Shown here: positions 49,857 to 59,368 of the stretch, piece after piece
Layout: every line of letters starts with the position of its first letter
Numbering within the stretch: position 1 is the stretch's first letter
Assembly (NCBI GenBank): GCA_903870995.1
Contig: CAIQFD010000056.1
Span: 1-64,000, forward strand
Source of the DNA: an uncultured Methylophilaceae bacterium
GTDB taxonomy: Bacteria; Pseudomonadota; Gammaproteobacteria; Burkholderiales; Methylophilaceae
Reading direction: 5' to 3'
Length of the DNA: 64,000 nucleotides
Translations under genes and position numbers: made by a program
Notes under the pieces: generated by a model
Told to the model about the DNA's origin: nothing
Seen by the model: the letters and a program-made list of their open reading frames with translations, nothing else
Database searches by the model: none

Positions 49857-52034
49857 ATGCAAATCAACACGATTCCCACAGTAAAACCTATCAATCAGTA
49901 TCGTCCATATTGGGCTAAGCGTTTCGGCACGTCTAAAATGTTGCCGATGTCGCGCGAGGAGATGGATGATTTGGGTTGGGACAGTTGCGACATTATTTTG
50001 GTCACTGGCGATGCGTATATCGACCATCCTAGCTTTGGCATGGCATTAGTCGGTCGTCTGCTTGAGTCGCAAGGTTTTCGCGTAGGGATTATTGCCCAGC
50101 CTGATTGGTCAGATGCTGAGGCGTTTAAGTTGTTGGGTAAGCCCAATCTCTACTTTGGGATTACGGCGGGCAATATGGATAGCATGGTGAATCGCTATAC
50201 CGCAGACCGCAAGATACGTTCAGACGATGCTTACACGCCAGATGCGGCAGCAGGCAAGCGTCCAGACCGTGCTGTTTTGGTTTATTCACAACGCTGTCGC
50301 GAAGCCTTTTCTGATGTGCCTTTGGTGATTGGTAGTATCGAAGCTAGTTTGCGCCGTATCGCGCATTATGATTATTGGTCTGACAAAGTACGCCGTTCAG
50401 TATTGGTAGATTCTAAAGCCGATATTTTGTTATACGGCAACGCTGAGCGTGCCTTGATTGAACTTAGCCATCGCTTGGGTAAAGGCGAAAATGTCGCTGA
50501 CATTACCGATATTCGGGGCACTGCTTTCTTGCGTAAAAAAATCCCAGAAGGTTGGCAAGAAGTAGCTTCTACCAATCTAGACCGTCCCGGCAAAGTGGAA
50601 GCGCCGATTGATCCTTATGAAATGAAAATGGGCGCAGGCACTAGCTGTGAGACTGAGGCTAAAAAAGATGAGCCTGCCTTACCTGAAGGCACGCAAGCGG
50701 TGCAAATCGTTCGCAAACCTAAAGCAGATCGTGCCTTTCAAGTCGTGCGTTTGCCAAGTTATGAAGAGGTGGCAAAAGACCCTGTGCTGTACGCGCATGC
50801 TTCTCGAGTACTGCATTTAGAAGCTAATCCTGGTAATGCGCGTGCATTGATTCAAAAGCACGGTGACCGTGAGGTATGGCTTAATGCGCCACCGATTCCG
50901 CTCACCACTAAAGAGATGGATTACGTTTACGATTTGCCTTATGCACGCAAGCCACATCCCGCTTATGGCGATGCCAAAATACCTGCTTGGGAGATGATTC
51001 GCTTCTCAGTGAATATCATGCGCGGCTGTTTCGGCGGCTGTACTTTCTGTTCGATTACCGAGCATGAAGGCCGCATTATTCAAAGCCGCTCTGAAGAAAG
51101 TATTTTGAAAGAAGTGGAAGAAATCCGCGATAAGGTCGATGGCTTTACTGGCGTGATTTCAGACCTTGGTGGGCCCACTGCCAATATGTATCGCATGGCG
51201 TGTAAGTCGCCTGAGATTGAAAAATCATGCCGTAAGCTTTCATGCGTTTATCCTGGAATTTGTGAAAATCTCAATACCGACCACTCGGCCTTGATTCAGC
51301 TTTATCGCAAAGCACGTAATCTCAAGGGCATTAAGAAGATTCTTGTGGGATCTGGCCTTAGATATGACTTGGCTGTGACTTCGCCTGAGTATGTCAAAGA
51401 ATTGGTGCAAAATCATGTGGGCGGCTATTTGAAGATTGCGCCTGAGCATTCTGAAGAGAACGTGCTTTCTAAAATGATGAAGCCAGGCATGGGCGCTTAC
51501 GATAAGTTTAAAGAGATGTTTGAGCGCTTCTCAAAAGAGGCAGGCAAGCAACAATATTTGATTCCTTACTTCATCGCAGCGCATCCTGGCACGACCGATG
51601 AAGATATGCTTAACCTTGCGCTTTGGCTTAAGAAATATGATTTTAGGTTAGACCAAGTACAAACCTTTACGCCAACCCCAATGGCAATGGCAACAGCCAT
51701 GTACCACTCAGGTAAAAATCCGTTGCGTAAAGTGACGGATGACAGCGAAGAGGTGCCTATTCCTAAAGCAGGTGGCGTGCGCCGTTTGCACAAAGCATTT
51801 ATTCGTTACCACGACCCAAAGAATTGGCCACTCTTACGTGAGGCGCTTAAAAATATGGGGCGTGCTGATTTGATTGGCAATGGCAAACATTGCTTAATTC
51901 CTGCATGGCAACCGCTTGATAAAACGCCGCCACGCCCTGTGCAAGTGGCGAGTAAAAAACGCCCAGCGCCATCACCTGCGGCAGTTAAAGGTAAGAAGCT
52001 CGAAATAGGAAAACCGTTCCGACGTTCTCGTTAA
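49857..52034 (+). CDS. YgiQ-family radical SAM protein
   Basis: A 725-residue protein with a cobalamin-like N-terminal region and a radical SAM domain whose 4Fe-4S cysteines are Cys391, Cys395 and Cys398 in [18 protein letters not shown]. The C-terminal [18 protein letters not shown] and the basic tail are family features (UPF0313). The substrate of YgiQ proteins is not known to me. It is not in an obvious operon; 40 bp separate it from the binding-protein gene. Confidence 0.9.
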   Translation: MQINTIPTVKPINQYRPYWAKRFGTSKMLPMSREEMDDLGWDSCDIILVTGDAYIDHPSFGMALVGRLLESQGFRVGIIAQPDWSDAEAFKLLGKPNLYFGITAGNMDSMVNRYTADRKIRSDDAYTPDAAAGKRPDRAVLVYSQRCREAFSDVPLVIGSIEASLRRIAHYDYWSDKVRRSVLVDSKADILLYGNAERALIELSHRLGKGENVADITDIRGTAFLRKKIPEGWQEVASTNLDRPGKVEAPIDPYEMKMGAGTSCETEAKKDEPALPEGTQAVQIVRKPKADRAFQVVRLPSYEEVAKDPVLYAHASRVLHLEANPGNARALIQKHGDREVWLNAPPIPLTTKEMDYVYDLPYARKPHPAYGDAKIPAWEMIRFSVNIMRGCFGGCTFCSITEHEGRIIQSRSEESILKEVEEIRDKVDGFTGVISDLGGPTANMYRMACKSPEIEKSCRKLSCVYPGICENLNTDHSALIQLYRKARNLKGIKKILVGSGLRYDLAVTSPEYVKELVQNHVGGYLKIAPEHSEENVLSKMMKPGMGAYDKFKEMFERFSKEAGKQQYLIPYFIAAHPGTTDEDMLNLALWLKKYDFRLDQVQTFTPTPMAMATAMYHSGKNPLRKVTDDSEEVPIPKAGGVRRLHKAFIRYHDPKNWPLLREALKNMGRADLIGNGKHCLIPAWQPLDKTPPRPVQVASKKRPAPSPAAVKGKKLEIGKPFRRSR

Positions 52035-52099
52035 GCTTGATTGAACCGCTGAGCATGTTGTCTGTCTGACTTTTACATTTCATGATTGAGGACTTTCCC

Positions 52100-52954
52100 G
52101 TGCGTTCATTTTTCTCTAAATTCTCATTGGCTTTCATTCTATTTGTTAGCGCTCAAATCGCCTTGGCAGCTGACAATGGCTTACTTTGGAAGATTGAAGC
52201 GCCTAGCGGAAAAGTCAGTTATTTACTTGGCACCATGCATACCGATGATCAACGGGTGACTGAGTTTTCGCCCAAAATCATCGAGGCTTTTAATCAAAGC
52301 GAAGCCTTTATGATGGAGACGCTGCCGCCGCGTGACCCCTCTATTTTTATGATGAAGCAGGGCACGGTAGCTGAGATGCTCACAGAAAAAGAATTCGACC
52401 AGGTGCGTGAATTAGCAGATTTTCATTCGATGCATATCGAAGCTGCCATGCACATGAAGCCTTGGCTACTCGCTGTCATTTTTGATTTGCCTAAACCTAA
52501 AGCGCTTTACTCAATGGATGAATTATTGATGGCAAAAGCCGAAGAGCAATTCAAGAGAATTGTCGGATTGGAAAAAACGCGTGAGCATTTTTCAGTGCTT
52601 GATAGCGTGAGCATGGATGATCAAATGGTGATGCTACGTGCTGTGCTCAAGCGCAGCCAAAAAACAAAAGAGCGTGATTATGAAAAGCTTCTTAAGACTT
52701 ATCAGTCTGGGGATTTGAAGAAAATTATCGATCTGGATGACAAGATTACAGGCGGCATGTTGCCTAAAGCTGTTTGGGAAAATATGCGGGTTAAACTAAT
52801 TGATGAGCGCAATGCTGGCATGGCTGAAGGCTTGGTGTCTGAGGCAAAAGATAAAGCCGTGTTTGCAGCGGTGGGTGCATCGCACTTGGCAGGTGAGGGC
52901 GGCATATTAGCTCGATTACGTGGTGCTGGGTTTGCGGTAACGCCAGTCAAATAA
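52100..52954 (+). CDS. TraB/GumN-family exported protein
   Basis: A protein of the TraB/GumN superfamily, which resembles the Tiki metalloprotease fold. The GTG at 52100 is chosen because GAGGA lies 7 nt upstream and it gives the signal peptide MRSFFSKFSLAFILFVSAQIA; the ATG at 52082 would add six residues with no ribosome-binding site. Mature part: LLWKIEAPSGKVSYLLGTMHTDD with the conserved GTMH, and AAVGASHLAGEGGI near the end with the second conserved His. Enzymatic activity in bacteria is unproven. It converges on the AbiEii-type gene. Confidence 0.85.
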   Translation: MRSFFSKFSLAFILFVSAQIALAADNGLLWKIEAPSGKVSYLLGTMHTDDQRVTEFSPKIIEAFNQSEAFMMETLPPRDPSIFMMKQGTVAEMLTEKEFDQVRELADFHSMHIEAAMHMKPWLLAVIFDLPKPKALYSMDELLMAKAEEQFKRIVGLEKTREHFSVLDSVSMDDQMVMLRAVLKRSQKTKERDYEKLLKTYQSGDLKKIIDLDDKITGGMLPKAVWENMRVKLIDERNAGMAEGLVSEAKDKAVFAAVGASHLAGEGGILARLRGAGFAVTPVK

Positions 52955-52972
52955 GGCTGAAAATATTATTTC

Positions 52973-53716
52973 TTAGTCTGCAGTTGATGTGCCTAAAATT
53001 TCTGTTGCAACATCCTGTTCGTACTTTGCAATTTGCTCAGCAAAATATTGGTAAATGTCTTGAATGTTGGTTTTTAAATCAATAGATTCAAAACCTTCAT
53101 CGTTACCATCTAAAGGGACATTGCCAAGTAAGACTTCTTTTGCGTATTCACGGCTGTATGATACATCGGCAAGTTCTCCAGCCTCTAATATGTCTCGAAC
53201 TGTTTTAGCACGCGTTTGCAGCATGATCATCAGATCAAATAAATCTCTAGACCGGATGCGTTGTGATATTAGCCAAGACTTCATCTCAAATATTGCTTCA
53301 AAAGACATGATATTGAAAGCTGTGAGCGAATCCTGCACTTTACTCATTTTCGAAAAATGTAGATAAGGTGCATCATTCCTTGAAAAAAAAGTAAGCTTTA
53401 CGCCATCGACAACATAATCTCGTGATATTGACAGCAAGTCTTGGCCGTTAATTTTAGCTTGAGTGATTTTCCAAGCGGGTGTTGCTAATTGGACATTACT
53501 TCCAGTTGTTCTAAGAGAATCAACAATCTGATCTATTTGACTTCCAGACATTTTTTCCGCGGGAACCCAGAAATCTAAATCCTCACTTAATCGATGACCT
53601 ATTTGGATGGATAGGGCAGTGCCACCTATGAGAGTGAAGTTAGCCATTAAATCTATCTTGGCTAACTTACTAAAAATCTTAGCTGTGCGATCTGGGGCGA
53701 ATGTTAAATCAAGCAA
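52973..53716 (-). CDS. AbiEii/AbiGii-type nucleotidyltransferase toxin
   Basis: A 247-residue nucleotidyltransferase-like toxin. The MNT core is LIGGTALSIQIGHRLSEDLDFW (GGTAL and the metal-binding SEDLDF), and the QRIRSRDLFDLMIM segment matches the conserved RxRDxxDL of the family. AbiEii-type toxins modify a tRNA or nucleotide target and block growth during phage infection; the target here is unknown. It overlaps the XRE gene by 8 bp, so the two are translationally coupled. Its base and codon use look more AT-rich than the flanking genes, which fits recent transfer. Confidence 0.88.
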   Translation of the reverse strand: MLDLTFAPDRTAKIFSKLAKIDLMANFTLIGGTALSIQIGHRLSEDLDFWVPAEKMSGSQIDQIVDSLRTTGSNVQLATPAWKITQAKINGQDLLSISRDYVVDGVKLTFFSRNDAPYLHFSKMSKVQDSLTAFNIMSFEAIFEMKSWLISQRIRSRDLFDLMIMLQTRAKTVRDILEAGELADVSYSREYAKEVLLGNVPLDGNDEGFESIDLKTNIQDIYQYFAEQIAKYEQDVATEILGTSTAD

Positions 53717-54179
53717 CTTTTGCTGCCTTTGAAATGTTGTTCATCATTCTATTTAAGCTGTTACTTGCAGCAGGATTTTTTTGGATAAAGCTTTGGACTC
53801 TAGCTAGCAGGATACTTTCCCCATAAGCCGCGTAGATGCGAACAATGTCTTCAAAAATTCCTCGTTCTATGACGCGATCAATGAGTACTTCATCTTTAAG
53901 TGAAGAGTTGCTCCAATCGTAAGGAAATGAAAGGCGCAACGTTTGAGATTTTCTTGTACTTGTTATAATTTCTAGAGGGTTGAGTTGGCTTTGAATGCTG
54001 TCAGCACAATGCACAATTTCCATTAGTCTGTTGACGCCTATTTCTTTGATTGAACCATTCTCTATGGCGCTAATTGTTGCACGTGAGACGCCGGCGCGCT
54101 CTGCAAACTCAGCCTGTGTAATGTCACTGGCAGTTCGGATACGCCGGATTTTATTGCCGATAGTGACTAGGTTAATCAT
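53709..54179 (-). CDS. XRE-family antitoxin
   Basis: A 156-residue protein with an N-terminal helix-turn-helix (about residues 6-62, ITQAEFAERAGVSRATISAIENG) and a C-terminal helical domain (about 75-156) that probably binds the toxin. Typical AbiEi antitoxins have a winged-helix YxxxP fold instead, so this is a different antitoxin on the same toxin type. The ATG follows the -10 box by 6 bp, so its mRNA may begin at the A of the start codon. It is likely self-repressed through the palindrome at 54200-54235. Confidence 0.85.
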   Translation of the reverse strand: MINLVTIGNKIRRIRTASDITQAEFAERAGVSRATISAIENGSIKEIGVNRLMEIVHCADSIQSQLNPLEIITSTRKSQTLRLSFPYDWSNSSLKDEVLIDRVIERGIFEDIVRIYAAYGESILLARVQSFIQKNPAASNSLNRMMNNISKAAKVA

Positions 54180-54185
54180 GGGGTG

Positions 54186-54235
54186 ATTTTATTTAGCCCA
54201 AGGGTTAATGTCAAATATATTTGACATTAACCCTT
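54186..54235 (-). promoter_or_regulatory. Perfect 36-bp palindromic operator over the toxin-antitoxin promoter
   Basis: Bases 54200-54235 are a perfect palindrome with the half AAGGGTTAATGTCAAATA. On the minus strand a full-consensus -35 TTGACA (54214-54209) lies inside it, then a 17-bp spacer and TAAAAT (54191-54186). Only 6 bp separate the -10 box from the antitoxin ATG at 54179. The symmetry fits a dimer of the XRE protein; the tandem promoter/operator layout predicts self-repression. Confidence 0.8.
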
Positions 54236-54255
54236 AAGGCCATCAGAGCTGTTTG

Positions 54256-54765
54256 TTATTGATTTGGATAAATCAATTTGTCCGTTTCAAATCCTAGTTC
54301 TTTGGCTTTCGCAATTAATTGCTGTTTCACAATGTAAGACATTTGAGGCGTGCGAGAGAGTATCCATAGGTAATCTTTGCCACCAGTCACTAGTGCATAG
54401 CTGTATGCAGTTTTATCTAACTCAATAATGTTATAAGCCCCATAAAACGGTCCAAAAAACGACACTTTCAATCTGCCAACATCAGGTGTTTCGACAAAAT
54501 AAGCTTTGCCGATGGCTTCATTCCACTTTTGCTTCTTGGTGTCAAAGCCACGATTGAGTACTTTTAAACCGCCATCTTCGCGCAAGCTGTAGGTGGCATT
54601 GACCTTATCTAAGCCACGTTCAAAGCTATGATCTAGCCGCGCGATTTCATACCAGGTACCTAGATATTTATCAGTCTCAAAGCCTGTTACTGCCTTGTAG
54701 TTGGCATCATCACCCGTACACGCAAGTAAAGCCAAACAAAGTAATAAAGTGAGTTTTTTAAACAT
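54256..54765 (-). CDS. blc: Outer-membrane lipocalin Blc
   Basis: Lipid-binding lipoprotein of 169 residues. The lipobox LLAC gives a lipidated Cys16 followed by Thr, which fits outer-membrane sorting. The lipocalin signature GTWYEIARLDHSFERGL is at residues 36-52, and YLWILSRTPQM is the third conserved region. It follows rhlE by 17 bp. It ends 20 bp before the toxin-antitoxin palindrome. Confidence 0.93.
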   Translation of the reverse strand: MFKKLTLLLCLALLACTGDDANYKAVTGFETDKYLGTWYEIARLDHSFERGLDKVNATYSLREDGGLKVLNRGFDTKKQKWNEAIGKAYFVETPDVGRLKVSFFGPFYGAYNIIELDKTAYSYALVTGGKDYLWILSRTPQMSYIVKQQLIAKAKELGFETDKLIYPNQ

Positions 54766-54782
54766 GAGATTTCCTTTTGCAA

Positions 54783-56288
54783 TTAACGACCGCGTCCACC
54801 GCCACCTGTGTGCCCGCCACGACTGCCGCCATTGTTACGATTGGCATTGCGTCCTGCATTTGGGTTAGGGCCTCTGTTTTGCGGTTTAGGCGCAAATAAA
54901 GCAGGCTGAGGCATGGCTTGATGTCTTGCTGCTTCAGACATGTTTTTTGTAGATGAGTTTTGCGATGCAACTCTATTGCCATCTGCAGGAGCCTTGTCCG
55001 AACGCTGGCCTTGTGGCTTGTTGCGATTGTGTTGCGGCTTACCTTGTGAAGGTTTAGCACCTGAGTTTTGTGGACGGCGTTGCTGAGGCCTTGGTGCACG
55101 AGGGGCTTCTGGCTCAGCTTTTTCAGGTTGCACCCAGCCATCAGCTGGCACTTTTGGAATCTCGCGCTTAATCAGCTTTTCAATGTCTTTGAGTAGCTTT
55201 AATTCTTCACGGTCAACTAATGAAACAGCGGCACCACTACTCCCTGCACGACCAGTTCTACCAATGCGGTGGACATAGTCTTCAGGCACATTAGGGAGCT
55301 CAAAGTTAATCACTTGAGGTAATTGGTCGATATCTAATCCGCGTGCAGCAATGTCGGTAGCCACTAATACACGTACGGTACCGTCTTTGAACTGCGCCAA
55401 AGCTTTGGTGCGCGCCCCTTGGCTCTTGTTGCCATGAATCGCTGCAGCTTCAATGCCATCTTTCACGAGCTTTTCAGCTAAGCGGTTAGCGCCGTGCTTG
55501 GTGCGGGTAAAGACAAGTACTTGTTGCCAATCATTATGTTTAACCAAATGACTCACTAGTTCGCGCTTAAAGCTTTGGCTAATCATGTGAACGGTTTGCT
55601 CAACGAGCTCTGAAGCTGTATTGCGTCGAGCAACTTCAACAAAGCCTGGGTTGTTTAATAAACCATCTGCCAGTGCTTTAATTTCATCAGAGAACGTGGC
55701 TGAGAACAGTAAGTTTTGGCGAGCTTTAGGCAATAATGCCAAGATTTTTTTAATGTCGCGAATGAAGCCCATGTCGAGCATACGGTCTGCTTCGTCTAGC
55801 ACTAAAATTTCTACGCCTGATAAATCGACTGCCTTTTGGTTAGCTAAATCCAACAATCGTCCTGGTGTTGCCACTAAGATATCTAAAGGTTTTCTTAAGC
55901 GCGACATTTGTGGATTGATATTCACCCCGCCAAAAATCACTGTTGAGCTGAGCGATAAATATTTGCCGTATGTTTTAACAGACTCTTCAATCTGTGCGGC
56001 AAGCTCGCGCGTCGGTGTCAGCATGAGGCAGCGAGGGCGACCTTTGCCTATGTCAGCAACTGGCTTTTGGCTAAGGATATGCAAAATTGGCAACGTGAAA
56101 CCAGCAGTTTTGCCAGTGCCTGTTTGTGCGCCTGCGAGTAAGTCGCCGCCTGTTAGCACTTGTGGAATCGCTTGTACTTGAATTGGGGTTGGGGTGGTGT
56201 AACCCGCGTCGGTAATGGCGCGGAGAATAGGTTCTGCTAAGCCTAAATCATTAAAATTTGGGCTAGGGTTTGTAACTTCTGAAGACAA
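54783..56288 (-). CDS. rhlE: ATP-dependent RNA helicase RhlE
   Basis: DEAD-box helicase. Motifs in order: Q motif ([10 protein letters not shown]), [31 protein letters not shown], and [10 protein letters not shown]. The tail from residue 385 to 501 is rich in Gln, Pro, Arg, Asn and Gly, as in other RhlE proteins that act on ribosome assembly or RNA decay. The start is TTG at 56288, with AAGGA 7 nt before it. Leader positions 56289-56461 hold an inverted repeat. Downstream is blc. Confidence 0.93.
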   Translation of the reverse strand: MSSEVTNPSPNFNDLGLAEPILRAITDAGYTTPTPIQVQAIPQVLTGGDLLAGAQTGTGKTAGFTLPILHILSQKPVADIGKGRPRCLMLTPTRELAAQIEESVKTYGKYLSLSSTVIFGGVNINPQMSRLRKPLDILVATPGRLLDLANQKAVDLSGVEILVLDEADRMLDMGFIRDIKKILALLPKARQNLLFSATFSDEIKALADGLLNNPGFVEVARRNTASELVEQTVHMISQSFKRELVSHLVKHNDWQQVLVFTRTKHGANRLAEKLVKDGIEAAAIHGNKSQGARTKALAQFKDGTVRVLVATDIAARGLDIDQLPQVINFELPNVPEDYVHRIGRTGRAGSSGAAVSLVDREELKLLKDIEKLIKREIPKVPADGWVQPEKAEPEAPRAPRPQQRRPQNSGAKPSQGKPQHNRNKPQGQRSDKAPADGNRVASQNSSTKNMSEAARHQAMPQPALFAPKPQNRGPNPNAGRNANRNNGGSRGGHTGGGGRGR

Positions 56289-56322
56289 TGTAAATTCCTT
56301 AAAGGAGATTTATAAGTGGGTC

Positions 56323-56339
56323 TGTTGTCTTAGACAACA
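56323..56339. repeat. Inverted repeat in the rhlE leader
   Basis: TGTTGTCT (56323-56330) and AGACAACA (56332-56339) form 8-bp arms around one T. It lies about 35 bp before the TTG start of rhlE, in the 173-bp gap to rsuA. It may be an operator or an mRNA hairpin. The rest of the gap shows nothing further that I can name. Confidence 0.4.
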
Positions 56340-56461
56340 CCAATCGAGACTAACAAATAAGAGGTAAAAGTGTTGGCGCATGGCGCCTTTAGGCCGCTGT
56401 GCTGATTGGTATGGCACAGGGAAGTCTTGATTATACGGAGTATTGGGTGATTAGCTAGCAA

Positions 56462-57187
56462 TTAAATCTTTTCGGTATGTGTGAGTTGGTGGAGTTCTTC
56501 TGCAGTTAGCCAGCGCCATTCGCCTTCAGCCAAATCTTTAGGAAGCGTAACTTCGCCAATTTTAATTCGTTTGAGTGCTTCTACACGATTGCTATTAGCG
56601 GCAACCATGCGTTTAACTTGGTGATATTTGCCTTCAGCTAGGGTCATGTGAAGAATGTGGCTACTGACTTGCTCGCAAGCCAGCGCGGCAATCGGTGCTG
56701 GTTCGTCAATAAGTTGCACGCCATCGAGTAGATTTTTGATTTGTGCTTCGTCTACAGGGTGCTTGCAATGCACTTCGTAAATTTTTGGCACTTTCCATTT
56801 AGGCGAGCTGAGGCGATGGATGAAATGGCCATCATCAGAAAGTAAAATCAGCCCTGTGGTGTCTTCATCTAAACGGCCAATACATTGCACATCACGTTCA
56901 ACCAAAGCATGTGGCAATAAGCTGTAAACCGATGGGTGATGAATGGTTTTGTGTGAGCATTCGTAATGCGCTGGTTTGTTGAGCATTAAGTAAGCTTGTT
57001 CGCGATATTGCCAAGGTTCACCATCGACTGTGAAGTGTAAGTTTTCAGTATGGAATTCTGCAAATGGGTCATCACAAGGTTCGCCATTGACTGTCACGGC
57101 GTCATGTCTGACTAAGATGCGGCAGGCTTTACGTGAGCCAAAGCCTTGGGAATGTAAAACACGTTCTATCGATATTTTTTTAGACAT
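56462..57187 (-). CDS. rsuA: 16S rRNA pseudouridine synthase RsuA
   Basis: Makes pseudouridine 516 of 16S rRNA. An S4 domain at residues 6-55 (RVLHSQGFGSRKACRILV) precedes the synthase domain with the catalytic aspartate in GRLDEDTTGLILL and the segment LAEGKYHQVKRMVAA. The length of 241 residues matches RsuA, shorter than the RluB at 35942. It lies 7 bp after rpiA. Confidence 0.93.
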   Translation of the reverse strand: MSKKISIERVLHSQGFGSRKACRILVRHDAVTVNGEPCDDPFAEFHTENLHFTVDGEPWQYREQAYLMLNKPAHYECSHKTIHHPSVYSLLPHALVERDVQCIGRLDEDTTGLILLSDDGHFIHRLSSPKWKVPKIYEVHCKHPVDEAQIKNLLDGVQLIDEPAPIAALACEQVSSHILHMTLAEGKYHQVKRMVAANSNRVEALKRIKIGEVTLPKDLAEGEWRWLTAEELHQLTHTEKI

Positions 57188-57194
57188 GGCGGCA

Positions 57195-57884
57195 TTATAG
57201 AGGCTTTTGAGTGAGCATCACTTCAATATTGCCGTTATCTGCAATCAACACTTGGCTAGTGATGCCATAAAACACACCGTGTTCCACAACGCCGGTTGTA
57301 TTGTTGAGCAAAGTGTTCAGTGCTTCATCGCTGATGTGTTCAGGAAAATGCATATCTAAAATATAGCTACCATGCGCACTAACAGCGACATTGTCTTTGC
57401 CAGTATTTAGGCGGATATCACCTTTTGCACCATGTTTTTCTAGTTGGTGTTTGACCATTTTCCAAGCGTCAGGGATGACTTCAATCGGGATGATGAATTT
57501 TTCGCCTATACGGCTCACAAGCTTACCTTTATCAGCGACTACGATGAATTGATTTGCTGCTTTTGCGAGGAGTTTCTCCATCACCAAATCTTGCCCACGG
57601 CCTTTGAGTAGGTTTAAATTGGGGGTAATTTCATCCGCACCATCGACATATAAATCAATACGACTTAGCTGAGATATTGCGACGACCTTGAGCCCGTAAC
57701 TTTCTGCCTTGATGGCGCTAATGGTGGAACTGGCTACGGTACTTATGCTCAAGCCTTCATCTGATTGGCGTTTAGCTAAGTGCTCAATAAAGTAATTGGC
57801 GGTAGAGCCTGTGCCTAAGCCAATCACCATGCCATTTTTGGCGAGCTTGGCTGCTTCAAAAGCGACTAATTCTTTATCGTTCAT
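57195..57884 (-). CDS. rpiA: Ribose-5-phosphate isomerase A
   Basis: Interconverts ribose-5-phosphate and ribulose-5-phosphate in the pentose phosphate pathway; in methylotrophs also in ribulose monophosphate regeneration. GTGSTANYFIE at residues 24-34 binds phosphate, and DGADEITPNLNLLKGRG carries active-site residues. The following GQDLVMEKL departs from the usual GGALLREK pattern but keeps the Glu-Lys pair. AGGAAA precedes the ATG. The length is 229 residues. It is between a GST gene and rsuA. Confidence 0.94.
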   Translation of the reverse strand: MNDKELVAFEAAKLAKNGMVIGLGTGSTANYFIEHLAKRQSDEGLSISTVASSTISAIKAESYGLKVVAISQLSRIDLYVDGADEITPNLNLLKGRGQDLVMEKLLAKAANQFIVVADKGKLVSRIGEKFIIPIEVIPDAWKMVKHQLEKHGAKGDIRLNTGKDNVAVSAHGSYILDMHFPEHISDEALNTLLNNTTGVVEHGVFYGITSQVLIADNGNIEVMLTQKPL

Positions 57885-57896
57885 CTTGTTTTTCCT

Positions 57897-58514
57897 TTAA
57901 GTGGCATCGGCTTCACGTTTCCTGGCACGGGCGAGGGCAGGACGTTCTGAAACTCGATTCATATAACTCAGTAAGGTGTCGTCGAGCGTCACCTTGACGT
58001 GATGTGCCCAGTGTAAAACCGAAACGCAAATGATATCTGCCGCGCTAAATTGGTCGCCAGCCAAATAGGGCTGTGCTTTAAGATGCGTGCTTAAAATAGC
58101 TGCCGCTTTTTCAAACTCCCAATAGCTGGTGTTTGCGATGTCTGGGATGCGTTTATCTTCGGGTAGAAAGCGGTCATGTTTGGCCGCTGTCCATAAATGT
58201 ACCTCTAACTCTGACACTACAAAAAATAGCCATTGAAAATACGCCGCCCTGCCTTTTGCATCAGTTGGAATCAGCTTAGCTGCAGGAAATTTTTCAGCAA
58301 TATGTGTACAGATTGCCGCAGACTCGCTGATGACTAGCCCATCATCAACCAAGCTTGGAATTTTTCCAAAGGGGTTAACCGCTAAAAATGCAGGCTGTTT
58401 ATGTTCACCTGTGCGTAAGTTGACGAGGCCGTATTCGTACTCGGCGTCTGCTTCTTCTAAGGCCCATGCAACGCGTACCGAGCGAGTTTGTGGAAAGCCG
58501 TAAAGTTTAATCAT
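57897..58514 (-). CDS. Glutathione S-transferase-family protein
   Basis: A 205-residue protein with an N-terminal thioredoxin-fold glutathione site (MIKLYGFPQTRSVRVAWALE, GKIPSLVDDGLVISESAAI) and an all-helical C-terminal domain. The start is set at the ATG that begins the conserved fold; a 19-codon upstream extension is rejected. The substrate is unknown. It lies 12 bp before rpiA and is divergent from the SpoU gene. Confidence 0.9.
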   Translation of the reverse strand: MIKLYGFPQTRSVRVAWALEEADAEYEYGLVNLRTGEHKQPAFLAVNPFGKIPSLVDDGLVISESAAICTHIAEKFPAAKLIPTDAKGRAAYFQWLFFVVSELEVHLWTAAKHDRFLPEDKRIPDIANTSYWEFEKAAAILSTHLKAQPYLAGDQFSAADIICVSVLHWAHHVKVTLDDTLLSYMNRVSERPALARARKREADAT

Positions 58515-58594
58515 GATATGGATGGTCTTTGTATAGGATGCATGTAGGCAGTTTAAGTTAAAATGCCACAACGATTAAGTTTAAGTAAATCTCT

Positions 58595-59368
58595 ATGACA
58601 TTCAAACACATTATTTCTCGCGATAACAGTCTATTTAAGCAGCTTAAAAAATTAGCTGAATCATCACGTGAACGTCGCAAGCTAGGCGAAACCTTGCTTG
58701 ATGGCGCGCATTTGGTTGAGACTTATCTTGAGGTGTTTGGTGAACCTCGTTTGCTGATTATTGCGGAAGGTGAAAGTACTGCAGAGGTATCGCATCTTAT
58801 TCAGCAATTGGCGGATGTGCCGACGGTGATGTTTCCAACCTTAATGTTTCAAGAGTTGGCGCCTGTGGCCAGTCCAACGGGTATCTTGGCCCTTGTGAAA
58901 ACCCCAACGATTTCACCGCCAGAAGCAGCTAACTTCGTATTGATGCTGGAAGACGTTCAGGATCCAGGTAATTTGGGTTCTATGCTTCGCACGGCAGCAG
59001 CGGCAGGTGTGGAAGCTGTTTATTTGTCGGAAGGCTGCACAGAGGCTTGGTCACCAAAAGCGCTTCGTGGTGGTCAGGGGGCTCAGTTTACTTTACCCAT
59101 TATTGAGCGTGCTGATTTAGTGGGTTTGGCGAGCAGCTTTGCAGGACAAGTATTAGCCACCACTTTGCGTGGTGACTCTATCTACAAGCTAGATTTAACT
59201 GGCCCAACCGCGATTGCGATTGGCAACGAAGGCAATGGCCTAAGTAGCGCCATGCAAAAGGCAGCGAGTCATCACGTGACCATTCCAATTGCGGAAGGTG
59301 TTGAATCGCTCAATGCGGCCGCGGCGGCTTCGATTTGTTTGTTTGAACGGGTGAGGCAGACGCTTTAA
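58595..59368 (+). CDS. SpoU/TrmH-family RNA 2'-O-methyltransferase
   Basis: A SPOUT-fold RNA methyltransferase of 257 residues with an N-terminal substrate-binding region (residues 1-100) and the three SpoU motifs: LMLEDVQDPGNLGSMLRTA, AIAIGNEGNGLS and IPIAEGVESLNAAAAASI. The likely target is a tRNA or 23S rRNA ribose; which cannot be told from the sequence. Its TAA abuts the hslO TAA with no base between, an extreme case of converging genes. Confidence 0.9.
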   Translation: MTFKHIISRDNSLFKQLKKLAESSRERRKLGETLLDGAHLVETYLEVFGEPRLLIIAEGESTAEVSHLIQQLADVPTVMFPTLMFQELAPVASPTGILALVKTPTISPPEAANFVLMLEDVQDPGNLGSMLRTAAAAGVEAVYLSEGCTEAWSPKALRGGQGAQFTLPIIERADLVGLASSFAGQVLATTLRGDSIYKLDLTGPTAIAIGNEGNGLSSAMQKAASHHVTIPIAEGVESLNAAAAASICLFERVRQTL

